A DNA stretch of 64,000 nt from Lachnospiraceae bacterium (lineage in GTDB: Bacteria > Bacillota > Clostridia > Lachnospirales > Lachnospiraceae): contig CAJTGD010000008.1 of NCBI GenBank assembly GCA_910575475.1, positions 62,001 to 126,000 of the forward strand, read 5' to 3'. The number at the start of each line of letters is the position of its first letter. The first letter of the stretch is position 1. A program made the translations under genes and the position numbers. Positions 37,793 to 46,575 of the stretch are shown here, in pieces. The notes under the pieces are model-generated. The model was not told the DNA's origin and did no database searches. It was given only the letters and a program-made list of their open reading frames with translations.

Positions 37793-38485
37793 ATGCTTCA
37801 GACATTTCAGGAGAGGTTTTACGATAATTTTATACAAGACGACCGTTGGAATTATATCTGGGAAGGGCTGACCGTGACATTGCGTGTCACATTGTTTGCA
37901 GTCATCCTGGGAATCGTGATCGGATTTTTGATCGCCATTATCCGATCCACCTACGACAAGACCGGAAAGATGAAGATTCTAAACTTTATCTGCAGCGTCT
38001 ATCTCACGGTGATCCGGGGAACCCCGGTGGTCGTACAGCTTTTGATCATTTATTTCGTGATCTTCGGCAGTGTGGACATCAACAAGATCGTAGTCGCGAT
38101 CATGGCGTTTGGAATCAATTCCGGCGCCTATGTAGCAGAGATCTTCCGATCCGGGATCATGTCGATTGATAATGGGCAGTTTGAGGCCGGACGGAGCCTC
38201 GGCTTCAATTATACACAGACCATGCGGTATATCATCATGCCCCAGGCATTTAAAAATGTCCTTCCGGCGCTCGGCAACGAGTTTATCGTTCTGCTGAAGG
38301 AGACCTCGGTGTCAGGCTATATCGCGCTGCAGGATCTGACAAAGGGCGGCGATATCATCCGAAGCCGTACATATGACGCATTTATGCCTCTTCTGGCCGT
38401 GGCGCTGATCTATCTGGTCATGGTCATGATATTTACAAAACTGGTGAATATACTGGAGAGGAGGCTGAGGAGCAGTGATCATTAA
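37793..38485 (+). CDS. Polar amino acid ABC transporter permease
   Basis: 230-residue membrane protein of the His/Glu/Gln/Arg permease family, with the EAA loop ([25 protein letters not shown]) that docks the ATPase. Four or five membrane segments. It overlaps the ATPase gene by 11 bases. Confidence 0.93.
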   Translation: MLQTFQERFYDNFIQDDRWNYIWEGLTVTLRVTLFAVILGIVIGFLIAIIRSTYDKTGKMKILNFICSVYLTVIRGTPVVVQLLIIYFVIFGSVDINKIVVAIMAFGINSGAYVAEIFRSGIMSIDNGQFEAGRSLGFNYTQTMRYIIMPQAFKNVLPALGNEFIVLLKETSVSGYIALQDLTKGGDIIRSRTYDAFMPLLAVALIYLVMVMIFTKLVNILERRLRSSDH

Positions 38486-39221
38486 TGGAGATGTATTGAT
38501 CAGGGTGGAGGATATCCACAAGGTTTTCGATGACAGCCTGCACGCGCTGAACGGTGTCTCGGAGGAGATCTCAAAAGGCGAGGTGGTTGTGATCGTGGGA
38601 CCCTCCGGTTCCGGAAAATCTACGTTTCTGCGGTCTTTGAACCTTCTGGAGGTTCCTACAACCGGGCATATTTATTTTGAGGGAGTAGATATCACAGGAA
38701 AGCAGACCAATATTGACAAGCACCGCCAGAAGATGGGGATGGTATTTCAGCATTTCAACCTGTTTCCCCATAAGACCATATTAGAAAATATCACGCTGGC
38801 GCCCATCAAGCTTCTGAAAAAAAGCAAGGAGGAAGCAGATGCCGAGGCAATGAAGCTTCTGCGGAAGGTGGGACTGGAGGAGAAGGCGGATGCTTATCCG
38901 TCCCAGCTCTCCGGCGGACAGAAGCAGAGGATCGCGATCGTCCGTTCCCTGGCAATGAACCCGGACGTGATGCTGTTTGACGAGCCGACCTCTGCGCTGG
39001 ATCCGGAGATGGTCGGGGAGGTACTGGAGCTGATGAAGCAGCTTGCCCATGACGGCATGACGATGGTGGTAGTCACCCACGAGATGGGATTTGCGAAAGA
39101 GGTTGCCACCCGTGTACTGTTCATGGATCAGGGACAGGTGAAGGAGCAGGGCACGCCGGAGGAATTTTTCGGCAATCCGAAAGATCCGAGGCTGCAGGAA
39201 TTTTTGTCAAAGATTCTGTAG
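38475..39221 (+). CDS. Polar amino acid ABC transporter ATP-binding protein
   Basis: 248 residues from a GTG start. Walker [11 protein letters not shown]-loop [10 protein letters not shown], signature LSGGQKQR, Walker [15 protein letters not shown], and the switch histidine in VVTHEMGFA. It is GlnQ-like. The start within the permease gene suggests translational coupling. Confidence 0.93.
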   Translation: MIINGDVLIRVEDIHKVFDDSLHALNGVSEEISKGEVVVIVGPSGSGKSTFLRSLNLLEVPTTGHIYFEGVDITGKQTNIDKHRQKMGMVFQHFNLFPHKTILENITLAPIKLLKKSKEEADAEAMKLLRKVGLEEKADAYPSQLSGGQKQRIAIVRSLAMNPDVMLFDEPTSALDPEMVGEVLELMKQLAHDGMTMVVVTHEMGFAKEVATRVLFMDQGQVKEQGTPEEFFGNPKDPRLQEFLSKIL

Positions 39222-39254
39222 CAGGCGCTGCTGCCGCCATATAAAGAATGAAAG

Positions 39255-39300
39255 AAATCTTACTGGCTTTTCAGAATTTTAAAGTCGGTAAGATTTTTTA
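39255..39300 (+). terminator. Intrinsic terminator after the amino acid transporter
   Basis: AAATCTTAC (39255-39263) pairs with GTAAGATTT (39288-39296), followed by a T run. Confidence 0.75.
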
Positions 39301-39379
39301 TTAATGATGCAGAACTGGCAGCAGATGGGTCTGTGGTCTGCCGTTTTGTATAATACCGAAACTTTCCATTCCAATATTA

Positions 39380-39408
39380 TTGAAATCGTCAGGGAAAAGT
39401 AGTAAAAT
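39380..39408 (+). promoter_or_regulatory. Promoter of the sfsA-mutY fusion gene
   Basis: TTGAAA at 39380-39385, a 17-base spacer, and TAAAAT at 39403-39408, 50 bases before the chosen start. Confidence 0.55.
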
Positions 39409-39457
39409 CCATGTCATTGGATCATCAGAGAAAGACTGTATAAAAGGAATATTACAT

Positions 39458-41191
39458 ATGAAATATGAACGTATCTCAAAAGGAACCTTTCTGGAACGGC
39501 CCAACAGGTTCATCGCTTATGCGGAACTGGACGGGAAAACGGAGGTCATCCATGTAAAAAATACCGGCAGGTGCGCGGAGCTTCTGATACCGGGAGCGTC
39601 CATTTACGTGCAGGAGAGCGATAATCCCGCGCGGAAGACAAAGTGGGATCTGATCGGCGTGGAGAAGGGCAGCCGGATGATCAATATGGATTCCCAGGTA
39701 CCTAATCTGGTCGTGAAGGAATGGATCGAATCGGGGCATTTGACCTCGGATATCCGGATGGTCAGACCGGAGACTGCATATGGCAATTCGCGTTTTGACC
39801 TATATGTAGAGACTGGGAGCAGCAGGATTTTCATAGAAGTCAAGGGAGTAACCCTGGAGGAAGAGGGGGTGGTCCGTTTTCCGGATGCCCCCAGCGACCG
39901 TGCGGTGAAGCATCTTCAGGAGCTGGAAAAGGCGGTCAGGGAAGGATATGAGGCTTATGTATTCTTTGTGATACAGATGAAGGGAGTACGGTATTTTACC
40001 CCCAACATGGATACCCATCCTGCCTTCTGCGAAGCCTTGAAGTCGGCAAAGGCGGCGGGGGTGAACATACTGGCCTATGACTGCCGGGTCAGCGGCGACC
40101 AGATCGAGATTGCGGATCCCGTGCCTGTGGTGCTGGAAAGTCCCAGGCTTAGGGAAGCGGTGGAGCCGGTCATTCAGTGGTATCGGGAGAATCACAGGGA
40201 CCTGCCGTGGCGGAATACCAGGGATCCGTATCGGATCTGGGTGTCGGAGATCATGCTTCAGCAGACCAGAGTGGAGGCCGTAAAACGCTATTACGAACGT
40301 TTTTTGTCAGAGCTTCCTACGGTGAAGGAGCTGGCAGAGGTGCCAGAGGACCGGCTGATGAAGCTGTGGGAAGGGCTGGGCTACTATAACCGGGTGCGGA
40401 ACATGCAGAAGGCGGCCAGACAGGTGATGGAGGAATATCAGGGCGAATTTCCTCATACATATGATACAATCCGGTCTCTCGCCGGAATCGGAAATTATAC
40501 GGCAGGGGCGGTCAGCTCCTTTGCCTTCGGGATTCCCAAGCCGGCGGTGGACGGCAATGTGCTGCGGGTCCTTTCGCGGATCCTGGCCAGCGAAGAGGAC
40601 ATTATGAAAGCCGGTGTCCGTTCCTGGATGGAACGCGCGGTGGAGGAGGTCATTCCGGAGCAGAACGCGTCAGACTTTAACCAGGGGCTGATCGAGCTGG
40701 GAGCTCTCGTATGCGTTCCAAACGGAGATCCCAGGTGCCGGGAATGCCCGGCGGCCGGGCTCTGCCTTGCCAGAGAAAAAGGAATACAGACCCGGCTGCC
40801 TGTGAAGGCAAAGGCAAAGGCCAGAAGGATCGAGAAGCGGACGATCCTGATATTTCGGGACGCCCGGGGCGTCGCGATCCGCAAGCGCCCGTCCAGGGGG
40901 CTGCTTGCCGGCCTGTATGAGCTGCCCAATGTGGAAGGGCACCTGACCGGCAGACAAGCGGCTGACTATGGAAAGTCCATCGGCCTGATGCCGGTCCGGG
41001 TACGGAAGCTGGAGGACGCAAAGCATATTTTCAGCCATGTGGAGTGGCATATGATCGGATATGAGATGCTTGTGGATGAGCTGGAGAAGAGCTGCGGCGC
41101 GGAGATGATCTTTGCAAAAAAAGAAGAATTGGAGACGGTGTACTCAATTCCGTCCGCATTTGAAAGCTATATGAATCTGGGACGAATTTGA
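39458..41191 (+). CDS. SfsA nuclease-like domain fused to MutY A/G-specific adenine glycosylase
   Basis: 577 residues combining two families usually encoded separately. Residues 1-225 are SfsA-like (MKYERISKGTFLERPNRF, then FIEVKGVTLEEEGVVRFPDAPSDRAVKH, a PD-(D/E)XK-like nuclease core). Residues 230-577 are MutY: catalytic Glu264 in SEIMLQQTR, helix-hairpin-helix LAGIGNYTAGAV, catalytic Asp365 in AVDGNVLRVLSR, [4Fe-4S] cysteines 419, 427, 430 and 436, and a C-terminal NUDIX-like 8-oxoguanine recognition domain. The first cysteine spacing is seven residues rather than E. coli's six. AAAAGGAATATTACAT precedes the ATG; the frame is continuous, with no sign of a sequencing join. Confidence 0.92.
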   Translation: MKYERISKGTFLERPNRFIAYAELDGKTEVIHVKNTGRCAELLIPGASIYVQESDNPARKTKWDLIGVEKGSRMINMDSQVPNLVVKEWIESGHLTSDIRMVRPETAYGNSRFDLYVETGSSRIFIEVKGVTLEEEGVVRFPDAPSDRAVKHLQELEKAVREGYEAYVFFVIQMKGVRYFTPNMDTHPAFCEALKSAKAAGVNILAYDCRVSGDQIEIADPVPVVLESPRLREAVEPVIQWYRENHRDLPWRNTRDPYRIWVSEIMLQQTRVEAVKRYYERFLSELPTVKELAEVPEDRLMKLWEGLGYYNRVRNMQKAARQVMEEYQGEFPHTYDTIRSLAGIGNYTAGAVSSFAFGIPKPAVDGNVLRVLSRILASEEDIMKAGVRSWMERAVEEVIPEQNASDFNQGLIELGALVCVPNGDPRCRECPAAGLCLAREKGIQTRLPVKAKAKARRIEKRTILIFRDARGVAIRKRPSRGLLAGLYELPNVEGHLTGRQAADYGKSIGLMPVRVRKLEDAKHIFSHVEWHMIGYEMLVDELEKSCGAEMIFAKKEELETVYSIPSAFESYMNLGRI

Positions 41192-41226
41192 AAATAAAGT
41201 GTATTTGAAGGGGAGGGGTAACAGAC

Positions 41227-41829
41227 ATGAAGGAAAGTATGGAGTTATCCAGACAGCAGCAGAAATCAAAGGAAACAAAGGAACGGATTTTCCGGGCGGC
41301 CAAACAGATCTTGAAAAAGAAGGGCTATGAGGAGCTTTCCATCAAGAATATCTGTGAGGAGGCCGGAGTTTCCAACGGCAGCTTTTATCATCACTTTAAG
41401 ACAAAGGATGATCTGCTTTCTTATTATATAGAGGAACAGCCAAGCATCAATCCGGCGCTTCTGGAGCTCCCGCGTGATGCGGGTGAGGCGAAGATCGCGA
41501 TCATCCGGGTTTATCTGAACTATGTGAGCTACTGCAGGGAGCTGGGCGTGGAGTTCATGTCCGGGTACTACAATCCGAAGAACCAGGCGCTGAACGCGGC
41601 CATACGGACCGAGAGGCCCTATCCGATCGTGACCGTGCAGGAATATGTAGAAAAAGCGGCTCTGGCCGGGATCATCCATCTGAATGTAGAGATTGAAGCA
41701 TTTACCACAGACATCCGGATGATCGTCATCGGCAATGTATTCGAGTGGTGTCTGCGCAGCGGAGAAACAGACTTTGAGGGAAATATGAGACGTTCCCTTG
41801 GAAAATATCTGGACAGTACGATCTGCTGA
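41227..41829 (+). CDS. TetR/AcrR-family transcriptional regulator
   Basis: 200 residues. The N-terminal helix-turn-helix is in RIFRAAKQILKKKGYEELSIKNICEEAGVSNGSFYHHFKTKDDLL, the family signature. The ligand domain is unassigned. It lies 28 bases before a lipid kinase and may be in an operon with it. Confidence 0.9.
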   Translation: MKESMELSRQQQKSKETKERIFRAAKQILKKKGYEELSIKNICEEAGVSNGSFYHHFKTKDDLLSYYIEEQPSINPALLELPRDAGEAKIAIIRVYLNYVSYCRELGVEFMSGYYNPKNQALNAAIRTERPYPIVTVQEYVEKAALAGIIHLNVEIEAFTTDIRMIVIGNVFEWCLRSGETDFEGNMRRSLGKYLDSTIC

Positions 41830-41857
41830 GATTTCGTACCGAAGATGGAGGTATGGT

Positions 41858-42793
41858 TTGAAATATACATTTATCGTAAATCCGAAATCCCGTTCCGGGC
41901 GCGGCGGGATGATCTGGAAGCTGACAGAACCGGAATTGAAAAAAAGAAGAATTGACTATGAAGTATTTTACACGGAATACGCGCGCCATGCGGTTCGGAT
42001 CACGGATGAGATCACAGCCGACGGGCAGGAGCATACGCTGGTGGTGGTTGGCGGCGACGGCACGGTAGACGAGGTGGTAAACGGGATCCGCGACTGCTCC
42101 AGGGTCACTCTTGGATATATCCCGACCGGCTCCGGCAACGACTTTACCAGGGCGCTCCACCTGCCCGCCGAGGTTCATGCGGCCCTGGAAAATATTTTCG
42201 AAAGCGGCAGCAAGGTTCCCATGGATGTGGGCAGGTTGAACTGCGGGGAACAGACATGCCGGTTTGCGGTCAGCGCCGGGATTGGCTTTGACGCCGCGGT
42301 GTGCCATCGGGCCGCTGTCTCGCCGATTAAGACGGTCTTAAACAAATTGGGTCTTGGAAAGCTGACCTACCTGGCGATTGCATTGAAATGGATCCTCCGT
42401 GAACAGCCCATGTCTGCGGAGATTCGGATCGACGGAGAGAGAGCAAGGCATTTTGAGCATACATATTTTGCGGCGGTCATGAACCATCCCTATGAGGGAG
42501 GGGGCTTCTTTTTCTGCCCGGAGGCTCAGATCGGAGACGGGATGCTGGATGTGATCGTGGTTTCCGAGCTGCCGAAATGGAAGATCCTCCTTCTGCTCCC
42601 CACCGCTTTTTGGGGAAAACACGTGAACTTTCAAGGAATATCGATTTACCGATGCAGGGAGATTGAAGTGAAAATGGGCAAAGAGCTTCCAATCCATGCG
42701 GATGGAGAACCGATCGCCCGGGGGCAGACGATCCGGGCTGCTCTGGAGCCGGAACAGATCCGGGTGATCGCGCCGCGGGTTAAAAAGATTTGA
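41858..42793 (+). CDS. Diacylglycerol/lipid kinase-family protein (YegS/DgkB-like)
   Basis: 311 residues from a TTG start behind GATGGAGGTATGGT. The catalytic-domain motifs FIVNPKSRSGRG, VVGGDGTVDEVVNG and PTGSGNDFTRAL are intact (the GGDGT nucleotide-binding motif). The frame is open 20 codons further upstream, but that would overlap the TetR gene. It probably phosphorylates a membrane lipid; PAP2 phosphatase follows downstream under its own promoter. Confidence 0.88.
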   Translation: MKYTFIVNPKSRSGRGGMIWKLTEPELKKRRIDYEVFYTEYARHAVRITDEITADGQEHTLVVVGGDGTVDEVVNGIRDCSRVTLGYIPTGSGNDFTRALHLPAEVHAALENIFESGSKVPMDVGRLNCGEQTCRFAVSAGIGFDAAVCHRAAVSPIKTVLNKLGLGKLTYLAIALKWILREQPMSAEIRIDGERARHFEHTYFAAVMNHPYEGGGFFFCPEAQIGDGMLDVIVVSELPKWKILLLLPTAFWGKHVNFQGISIYRCREIEVKMGKELPIHADGEPIARGQTIRAALEPEQIRVIAPRVKKI

Positions 42794-42829
42794 TAAAAAA
42801 GATTTCTATGAATGTTTTGTAAACATCCT

Positions 42830-42858
42830 TGTTGTTGTGATGGAATCGTGATATAATC
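42830..42858 (+). promoter_or_regulatory. Promoter of the PAP2 phosphatase gene
   Basis: TTGTTG at 42830-42835, a 17-base spacer, and consensus TATAAT at 42853-42858. Confidence 0.6.
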
Positions 42859-42935
42859 GGGAGAATGAAAAGTACTCTTGAAAAAAGTACAGGGGGATAT
42901 GTAGACTTTAATCTATATCAGAGGGAGCGTTTCAT

Positions 42936-43622
42936 ATGACATGGAGGGAAAGGACGGCAGAATTGCTGAAAAAATATAAGCATGGATGGGTATTCAGCTA
43001 TTTTCTGGTCTATATGCCGTGGTTTTTATATCTGGAGAAGCATGTGACAAAGAATTATCATGTCATCCATTCGGCGATTGATGATGAGATCCCGTTTATC
43101 GAATATTTCATTGTGCCGTATTTACTGTGGTTTGTATTTATCGCGGCGGTGATGCTGTACTTCTTTTTTACGGATGTAGAAGGATTTTACAGGCTTGCGA
43201 AGCTGATGTTTGCGGGAATGACCATTTTTCTGATTGTATCCACGCTGGTTCCCAACGGTCTGAATATCAGGCCCTATGCGTTCGAGCGGGATAATATTTT
43301 CGTAGATATGGTAAAGCTTTTGTACCGGGCGGATACGCCGACCAATGTGATGCCCAGCATCCATGTATATAATTCTCTGGCTGCTTGTATCGCCATCAGC
43401 CAGAGCCGCGCGCTACAGAAGCACAGGGCGGTCTGTACAGGGGCTTATGTACTTGCGGCGCTGATCATTATGGCAACGATGTTTTTGAAGCAGCATTCCG
43501 TGATCGACGTGGCGTCTGCGGTCGTGATGGCGCATATGCTGTATCAGTTTTTCTATGTACCGGAGGGGCGGCAGTATGCCGAGAGAAGGCTGTCGCGGAC
43601 GGCAATGCTGCAGAATAAATGA
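42936..43622 (+). CDS. PAP2-family membrane phosphatase
   Basis: 228 residues with five or six hydrophobic segments. The PAP2 motifs are present in reduced form: PSIHVYNSLA carries the SxH motif and KQHSVIDV the C-terminal histidine-aspartate motif. Likely substrates are phosphatidate or isoprenyl phosphates; the choice is not readable. It is followed by trpS after 44 bases. Confidence 0.82.
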   Translation: MTWRERTAELLKKYKHGWVFSYFLVYMPWFLYLEKHVTKNYHVIHSAIDDEIPFIEYFIVPYLLWFVFIAAVMLYFFFTDVEGFYRLAKLMFAGMTIFLIVSTLVPNGLNIRPYAFERDNIFVDMVKLLYRADTPTNVMPSIHVYNSLAACIAISQSRALQKHRAVCTGAYVLAALIIMATMFLKQHSVIDVASAVVMAHMLYQFFYVPEGRQYAERRLSRTAMLQNK

Positions 43623-43666
43623 TCCGGCCGCAGAAAGAGTAATATAATGAGGAGGAAAAAGGAACA

Positions 43667-44755
43667 ATGGGAAAGATTATGCTGACAGGAGACCGACCGA
43701 CCGGAAAATTACACGTAGGCCACTATGTCGGTTCATTGAGAAGAAGGGTGGAGCTGCAGGAGTCCGGCGGATTTGACGATATATTTATTATGATCGCGGA
43801 TGCCCAGGCGCTGACGGATAATGCGGACAATCCGGAAAAGGTGCGCCAGAATATCATCGAGGTGGCGCTGGATTATCTGGCATGCGGCCTGGATCCGGAG
43901 AAGTCCACGCTGTTCATCCAGTCCCAGGTGCCGGAGCTGTGCGAGCTGTCATTTTATTATATGAACCTGGTGACCGTGTCCAGACTGCAGAGGAACCCGA
44001 CTGTAAAGTCCGAGATCCAGATGCGCAATTTTGAGGCAAGCATTCCGGTGGGCTTCTTTACGTACCCGATCAGCCAGGCGGCGGATATCACCGCATTTCA
44101 GGCGACCACGGTGCCGGTAGGGGAAGACCAGCTTCCCATGCTGGAACAGACGAAGGAGATCGTGAGAAAGTTCAACTCCGTCTATGGAGACACTCTGGTA
44201 GAGCCGGAGATCCTGCTTCCGGATAATCAGGCGTGCATGCGCCTCCCGGGAATCGACGGCAAGGCAAAGATGAGCAAATCGCTGAATAACTGTATCTATC
44301 TTTCCGAGGAACCGGATGAGATCAAGCAGAAGGTGTTCAGCATGTTTACCGATCCCACTCATATCCGTATCGAGGATCCGGGCAAGCTGGAGGGCAACAC
44401 GGTATTCACGTATCTGGACGCGTTCTGCAGGCCGGAGTATTTCCCGGAATTTCTGCCGGATTATACCAGTCTGGATGAGCTCAAGGAGCACTATAAGCGG
44501 GGCGGCCTCGGCGATATGAAGGTAAAGCGTTTCCTCAACGCGGTCCTGCAGGCGGAATTAGAGCCCATCAGGAACCGGAGAAAGGAATACCAGAAGGACA
44601 TTCCATATGTATATGAGATTCTCAGGAAGGGCAGCGAAAAGGCGGAGAGAAGAGCTGCAAAGACACTGCAGGATGTGAAGGCAGCTATGAAGATCAACTA
44701 CTTTGACGACGCGGAACTGATCAGCAGCCAGGCGGAGCGGTTTCAGAAGCAATAG
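43667..44755 (+). CDS. trpS: Tryptophan-tRNA ligase
   Basis: 362 residues. The class I signatures are [13 protein letters not shown] (HIGH-like) and KMSKS at AKMSKSLNN. The central [19 protein letters not shown] segment is tryptophan-specific. No T-box fits in the 44-base gap upstream, so it is likely read from the PAP2 promoter. It is followed by a GGGGCTG/CAGCCCC hairpin (44777-44792). Confidence 0.96.
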   Translation: MGKIMLTGDRPTGKLHVGHYVGSLRRRVELQESGGFDDIFIMIADAQALTDNADNPEKVRQNIIEVALDYLACGLDPEKSTLFIQSQVPELCELSFYYMNLVTVSRLQRNPTVKSEIQMRNFEASIPVGFFTYPISQAADITAFQATTVPVGEDQLPMLEQTKEIVRKFNSVYGDTLVEPEILLPDNQACMRLPGIDGKAKMSKSLNNCIYLSEEPDEIKQKVFSMFTDPTHIRIEDPGKLEGNTVFTYLDAFCRPEYFPEFLPDYTSLDELKEHYKRGGLGDMKVKRFLNAVLQAELEPIRNRRKEYQKDIPYVYEILRKGSEKAERRAAKTLQDVKAAMKINYFDDAELISSQAERFQKQ

Positions 44756-44776
44756 TACGGAAAGGAAGAGATGTAA

Positions 44777-44792
44777 GGGGCTGCACAGCCCC
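44777..44792 (+). terminator. Short hairpin after trpS
   Basis: GGGGCTG and CAGCCCC with a two-base loop; a weak T-rich tail follows. A stronger terminator lies directly downstream. Confidence 0.45.
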
Positions 44793-44809
44793 CTATTTCT
44801 GCAAATAAA

Positions 44810-44842
44810 AAAATCAAGGACATAAAAATCCTTGATTTTTTA
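44810..44842. terminator. Bidirectional terminator between trpS and tRNA-Arg
   Basis: AAAATCAAGGA (44810-44820) pairs with TCCTTGATTTT (44829-44839), with A-rich and T-rich flanks. It would stop both trpS and the convergent tRNA transcript. Confidence 0.85.
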
Positions 44843-44843
44843 A

Positions 44844-44917
44844 CGTGCGATAGAGGATTCGAACCCCCGACCTTCTGGTCCGTAGCCAGACGCTCTATCC
44901 AGCTGAGCTAATCGCAC
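44844..44917 (-). tRNA. tRNA-Arg (anticodon ACG)
   Basis: A 74-base cloverleaf on the minus strand. Acceptor GTGCGAT pairs with ATCGCAC; the D arm, an anticodon stem TCTGG/CCAGA around loop CTACGGA (anticodon ACG), and a T arm with TTCGAAT are complete. The discriminator base is G and CCA is not encoded. ACG decodes CGN arginine codons after A-to-I editing. Confidence 0.95.
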
Positions 44918-44948
44918 ATATTTGATAAAGCCGTTCACAACATATGTT

Positions 44949-44977
44949 AGTATATAATATAGGAACGGCTTTGTCAA
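44949..44977 (-). promoter_or_regulatory. Promoter of tRNA-Arg
   Basis: On the minus strand TTGACA (44972-44977), a 17-base spacer, and TATACT (44949-44954). The -10 region sits inside a 10-base inverted repeat, AAAGCCGTTC (from about 44927) with GAACGGCTTT (ending about 44972). Confidence 0.75.
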
Positions 44978-45033
44978 GTTTTTTTGAAAAATTATTTCCT
45001 GTCTAGTTACTGTGAATCGTAACCATGTCTGAT

Positions 45034-46281
45034 TTATTTTCCGTCTGTCATCGGATTCGGGAACAGATGTCTCGGGATTCCGTCTACCATGACAGGTGAT
45101 ACATCGCCCTGAATCAGAGGACGTACATAGTTTACGAACTCATCGGTTACATAATCCGCGTCTTCATTCATCCATTCTCTTGGAACAAGCTTCTCGTCAT
45201 TGGCGATCTTATGAACATCCTTCACCTCGGTTCCGCTCTGATACGGATCATCGGACAGACGCTGGATGACAACCATCTTGCCGCTGTCGCCTTCGTCCGC
45301 TGCCTTCACTGCGGCGCCGCCTACCTGATATGCCTCCAGGATGTCCACACGGGAAGCACAGTGGGAAGCAGACCTCTGCAGGGTGCTCAGCTCAATGGCA
45401 CGGGACTTGCATCCGATATCACCGGCAATATAGCTTGCCAGATAATTGGCGGTACCGGACAGCTGCTTGTGGCCGAATGCGTCTACGAAGTCGATGCTCT
45501 GTCCCAGCTCACATACATAACGCCCGTCGTCCAGACGGATTCCCTCGGAAACCGCGATCACGACAGAAGACTTCTTGGTCAGGATCTGCCTTACCTTGTC
45601 GCCAAATTTCTGAATATCAAACGAAACCTCCGGCAGATAGATCAGGTCCGGTCCGAAGCAATCCTCGCCCTTGGCAAGCGCAGCAGCGCCGGTCAGCCAT
45701 CCTGCGTTACGTCCCATGATCTCGATGATGGAAACCAGTCCCTTGGAGTATTCCAGACAGAAGCTGTCGCGGATGATCTCCTTTACGGATGTGCCGATAT
45801 ACTTGGCAGCGCTTCCGTATCCCGGCGTATGGTCTGTCAGAGCCAGGTCATTGTCAATGGTCTTCGGACAGCCGATAAAGCGGGTCTTGAATCCGGTAAT
45901 GATGGCATAATCAGATAACTTCTTGATGGTATCCATGGAGTCATTGCCGCCGATATAGATAAATGCTTCAATATTCAGCTTTTCCAGGATCTCGAAAATC
46001 TTGTCATAGACATCTCTGTCTTCGTGGATCTCCGGCAGCTTATAACGGCATGAACCAAGAAAAGCAGCAGGCGTTCTCTTCAAAAGTTCCGCATCCAGTT
46101 CTGTGGTGATATAGTCTGATAAATCTATATATCTTTCCTGCAGCAGTCCCTGGATCCCGTGCAGCATCCCATAGACCTTGCCGGCCCCACGATCCTTAGC
46201 GGTGCGGTATACGCCCGCGAGACTTGAATTAATAGCGGCGGTCGGTCCGCCTGACTGACCGACGATTACATTTCCCTTCAT
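45034..46281 (-). CDS. pfp: 6-phosphofructokinase, pyrophosphate type
   Basis: 415 residues. The active-site motifs are GGNDSMDT, where the aspartate at the second-glycine position of ATP enzymes points to pyrophosphate use, and PKTIDND with the lysine that favours PPi. VGQSGGPTAAIN is the donor-binding loop. It phosphorylates fructose-6-phosphate, reversibly if PPi-dependent. It stands alone, with its own promoter at 46389-46417. Confidence 0.9.
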   Translation of the reverse strand: MKGNVIVGQSGGPTAAINSSLAGVYRTAKDRGAGKVYGMLHGIQGLLQERYIDLSDYITTELDAELLKRTPAAFLGSCRYKLPEIHEDRDVYDKIFEILEKLNIEAFIYIGGNDSMDTIKKLSDYAIITGFKTRFIGCPKTIDNDLALTDHTPGYGSAAKYIGTSVKEIIRDSFCLEYSKGLVSIIEIMGRNAGWLTGAAALAKGEDCFGPDLIYLPEVSFDIQKFGDKVRQILTKKSSVVIAVSEGIRLDDGRYVCELGQSIDFVDAFGHKQLSGTANYLASYIAGDIGCKSRAIELSTLQRSASHCASRVDILEAYQVGGAAVKAADEGDSGKMVVIQRLSDDPYQSGTEVKDVHKIANDEKLVPREWMNEDADYVTDEFVNYVRPLIQGDVSPVMVDGIPRHLFPNPMTDGK

Positions 46282-46388
46282 GATATAGTACCTCCGTATG
46301 ATTTGATAAAGCTGATCATGCTTCTGCCAAAGGATGACCAGACAAACGTGCAGAGTATTGTTTGCTCTGCCAGAAAACTACAATTACT

Positions 46389-46417
46389 AGTTTAGTGTAT
46401 TTTTGGCGTTTTGTAAA
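46389..46417 (-). promoter_or_regulatory. Promoter of pfp
   Basis: Minus strand: TTTACA (46412-46417), 17 bases, TAAACT (46389-46394), about 108 bases before the start codon. The rest of the 294-base gap up to 46575 holds no gene. Confidence 0.5.
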
Positions 46418-46575
46418 GAAAAATGTTAAGATTCCACTCCAGGTTGAATCAGATCCATAAAATCAAATAAACGTTTATTGCGGTTCAGCTGTCTTTTAAG
46501 GTAAGATAATTATATATGCTCACGGAGAAGTATATGGATTTTGATAGTACATACGAAATGATCGGAGGTCAAACT

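Noticed and set aside
43623-43666. Possible T-box upstream of trpS
   Set aside because: The gap is only 44 bases, far too short, and no T-box sequence is present.
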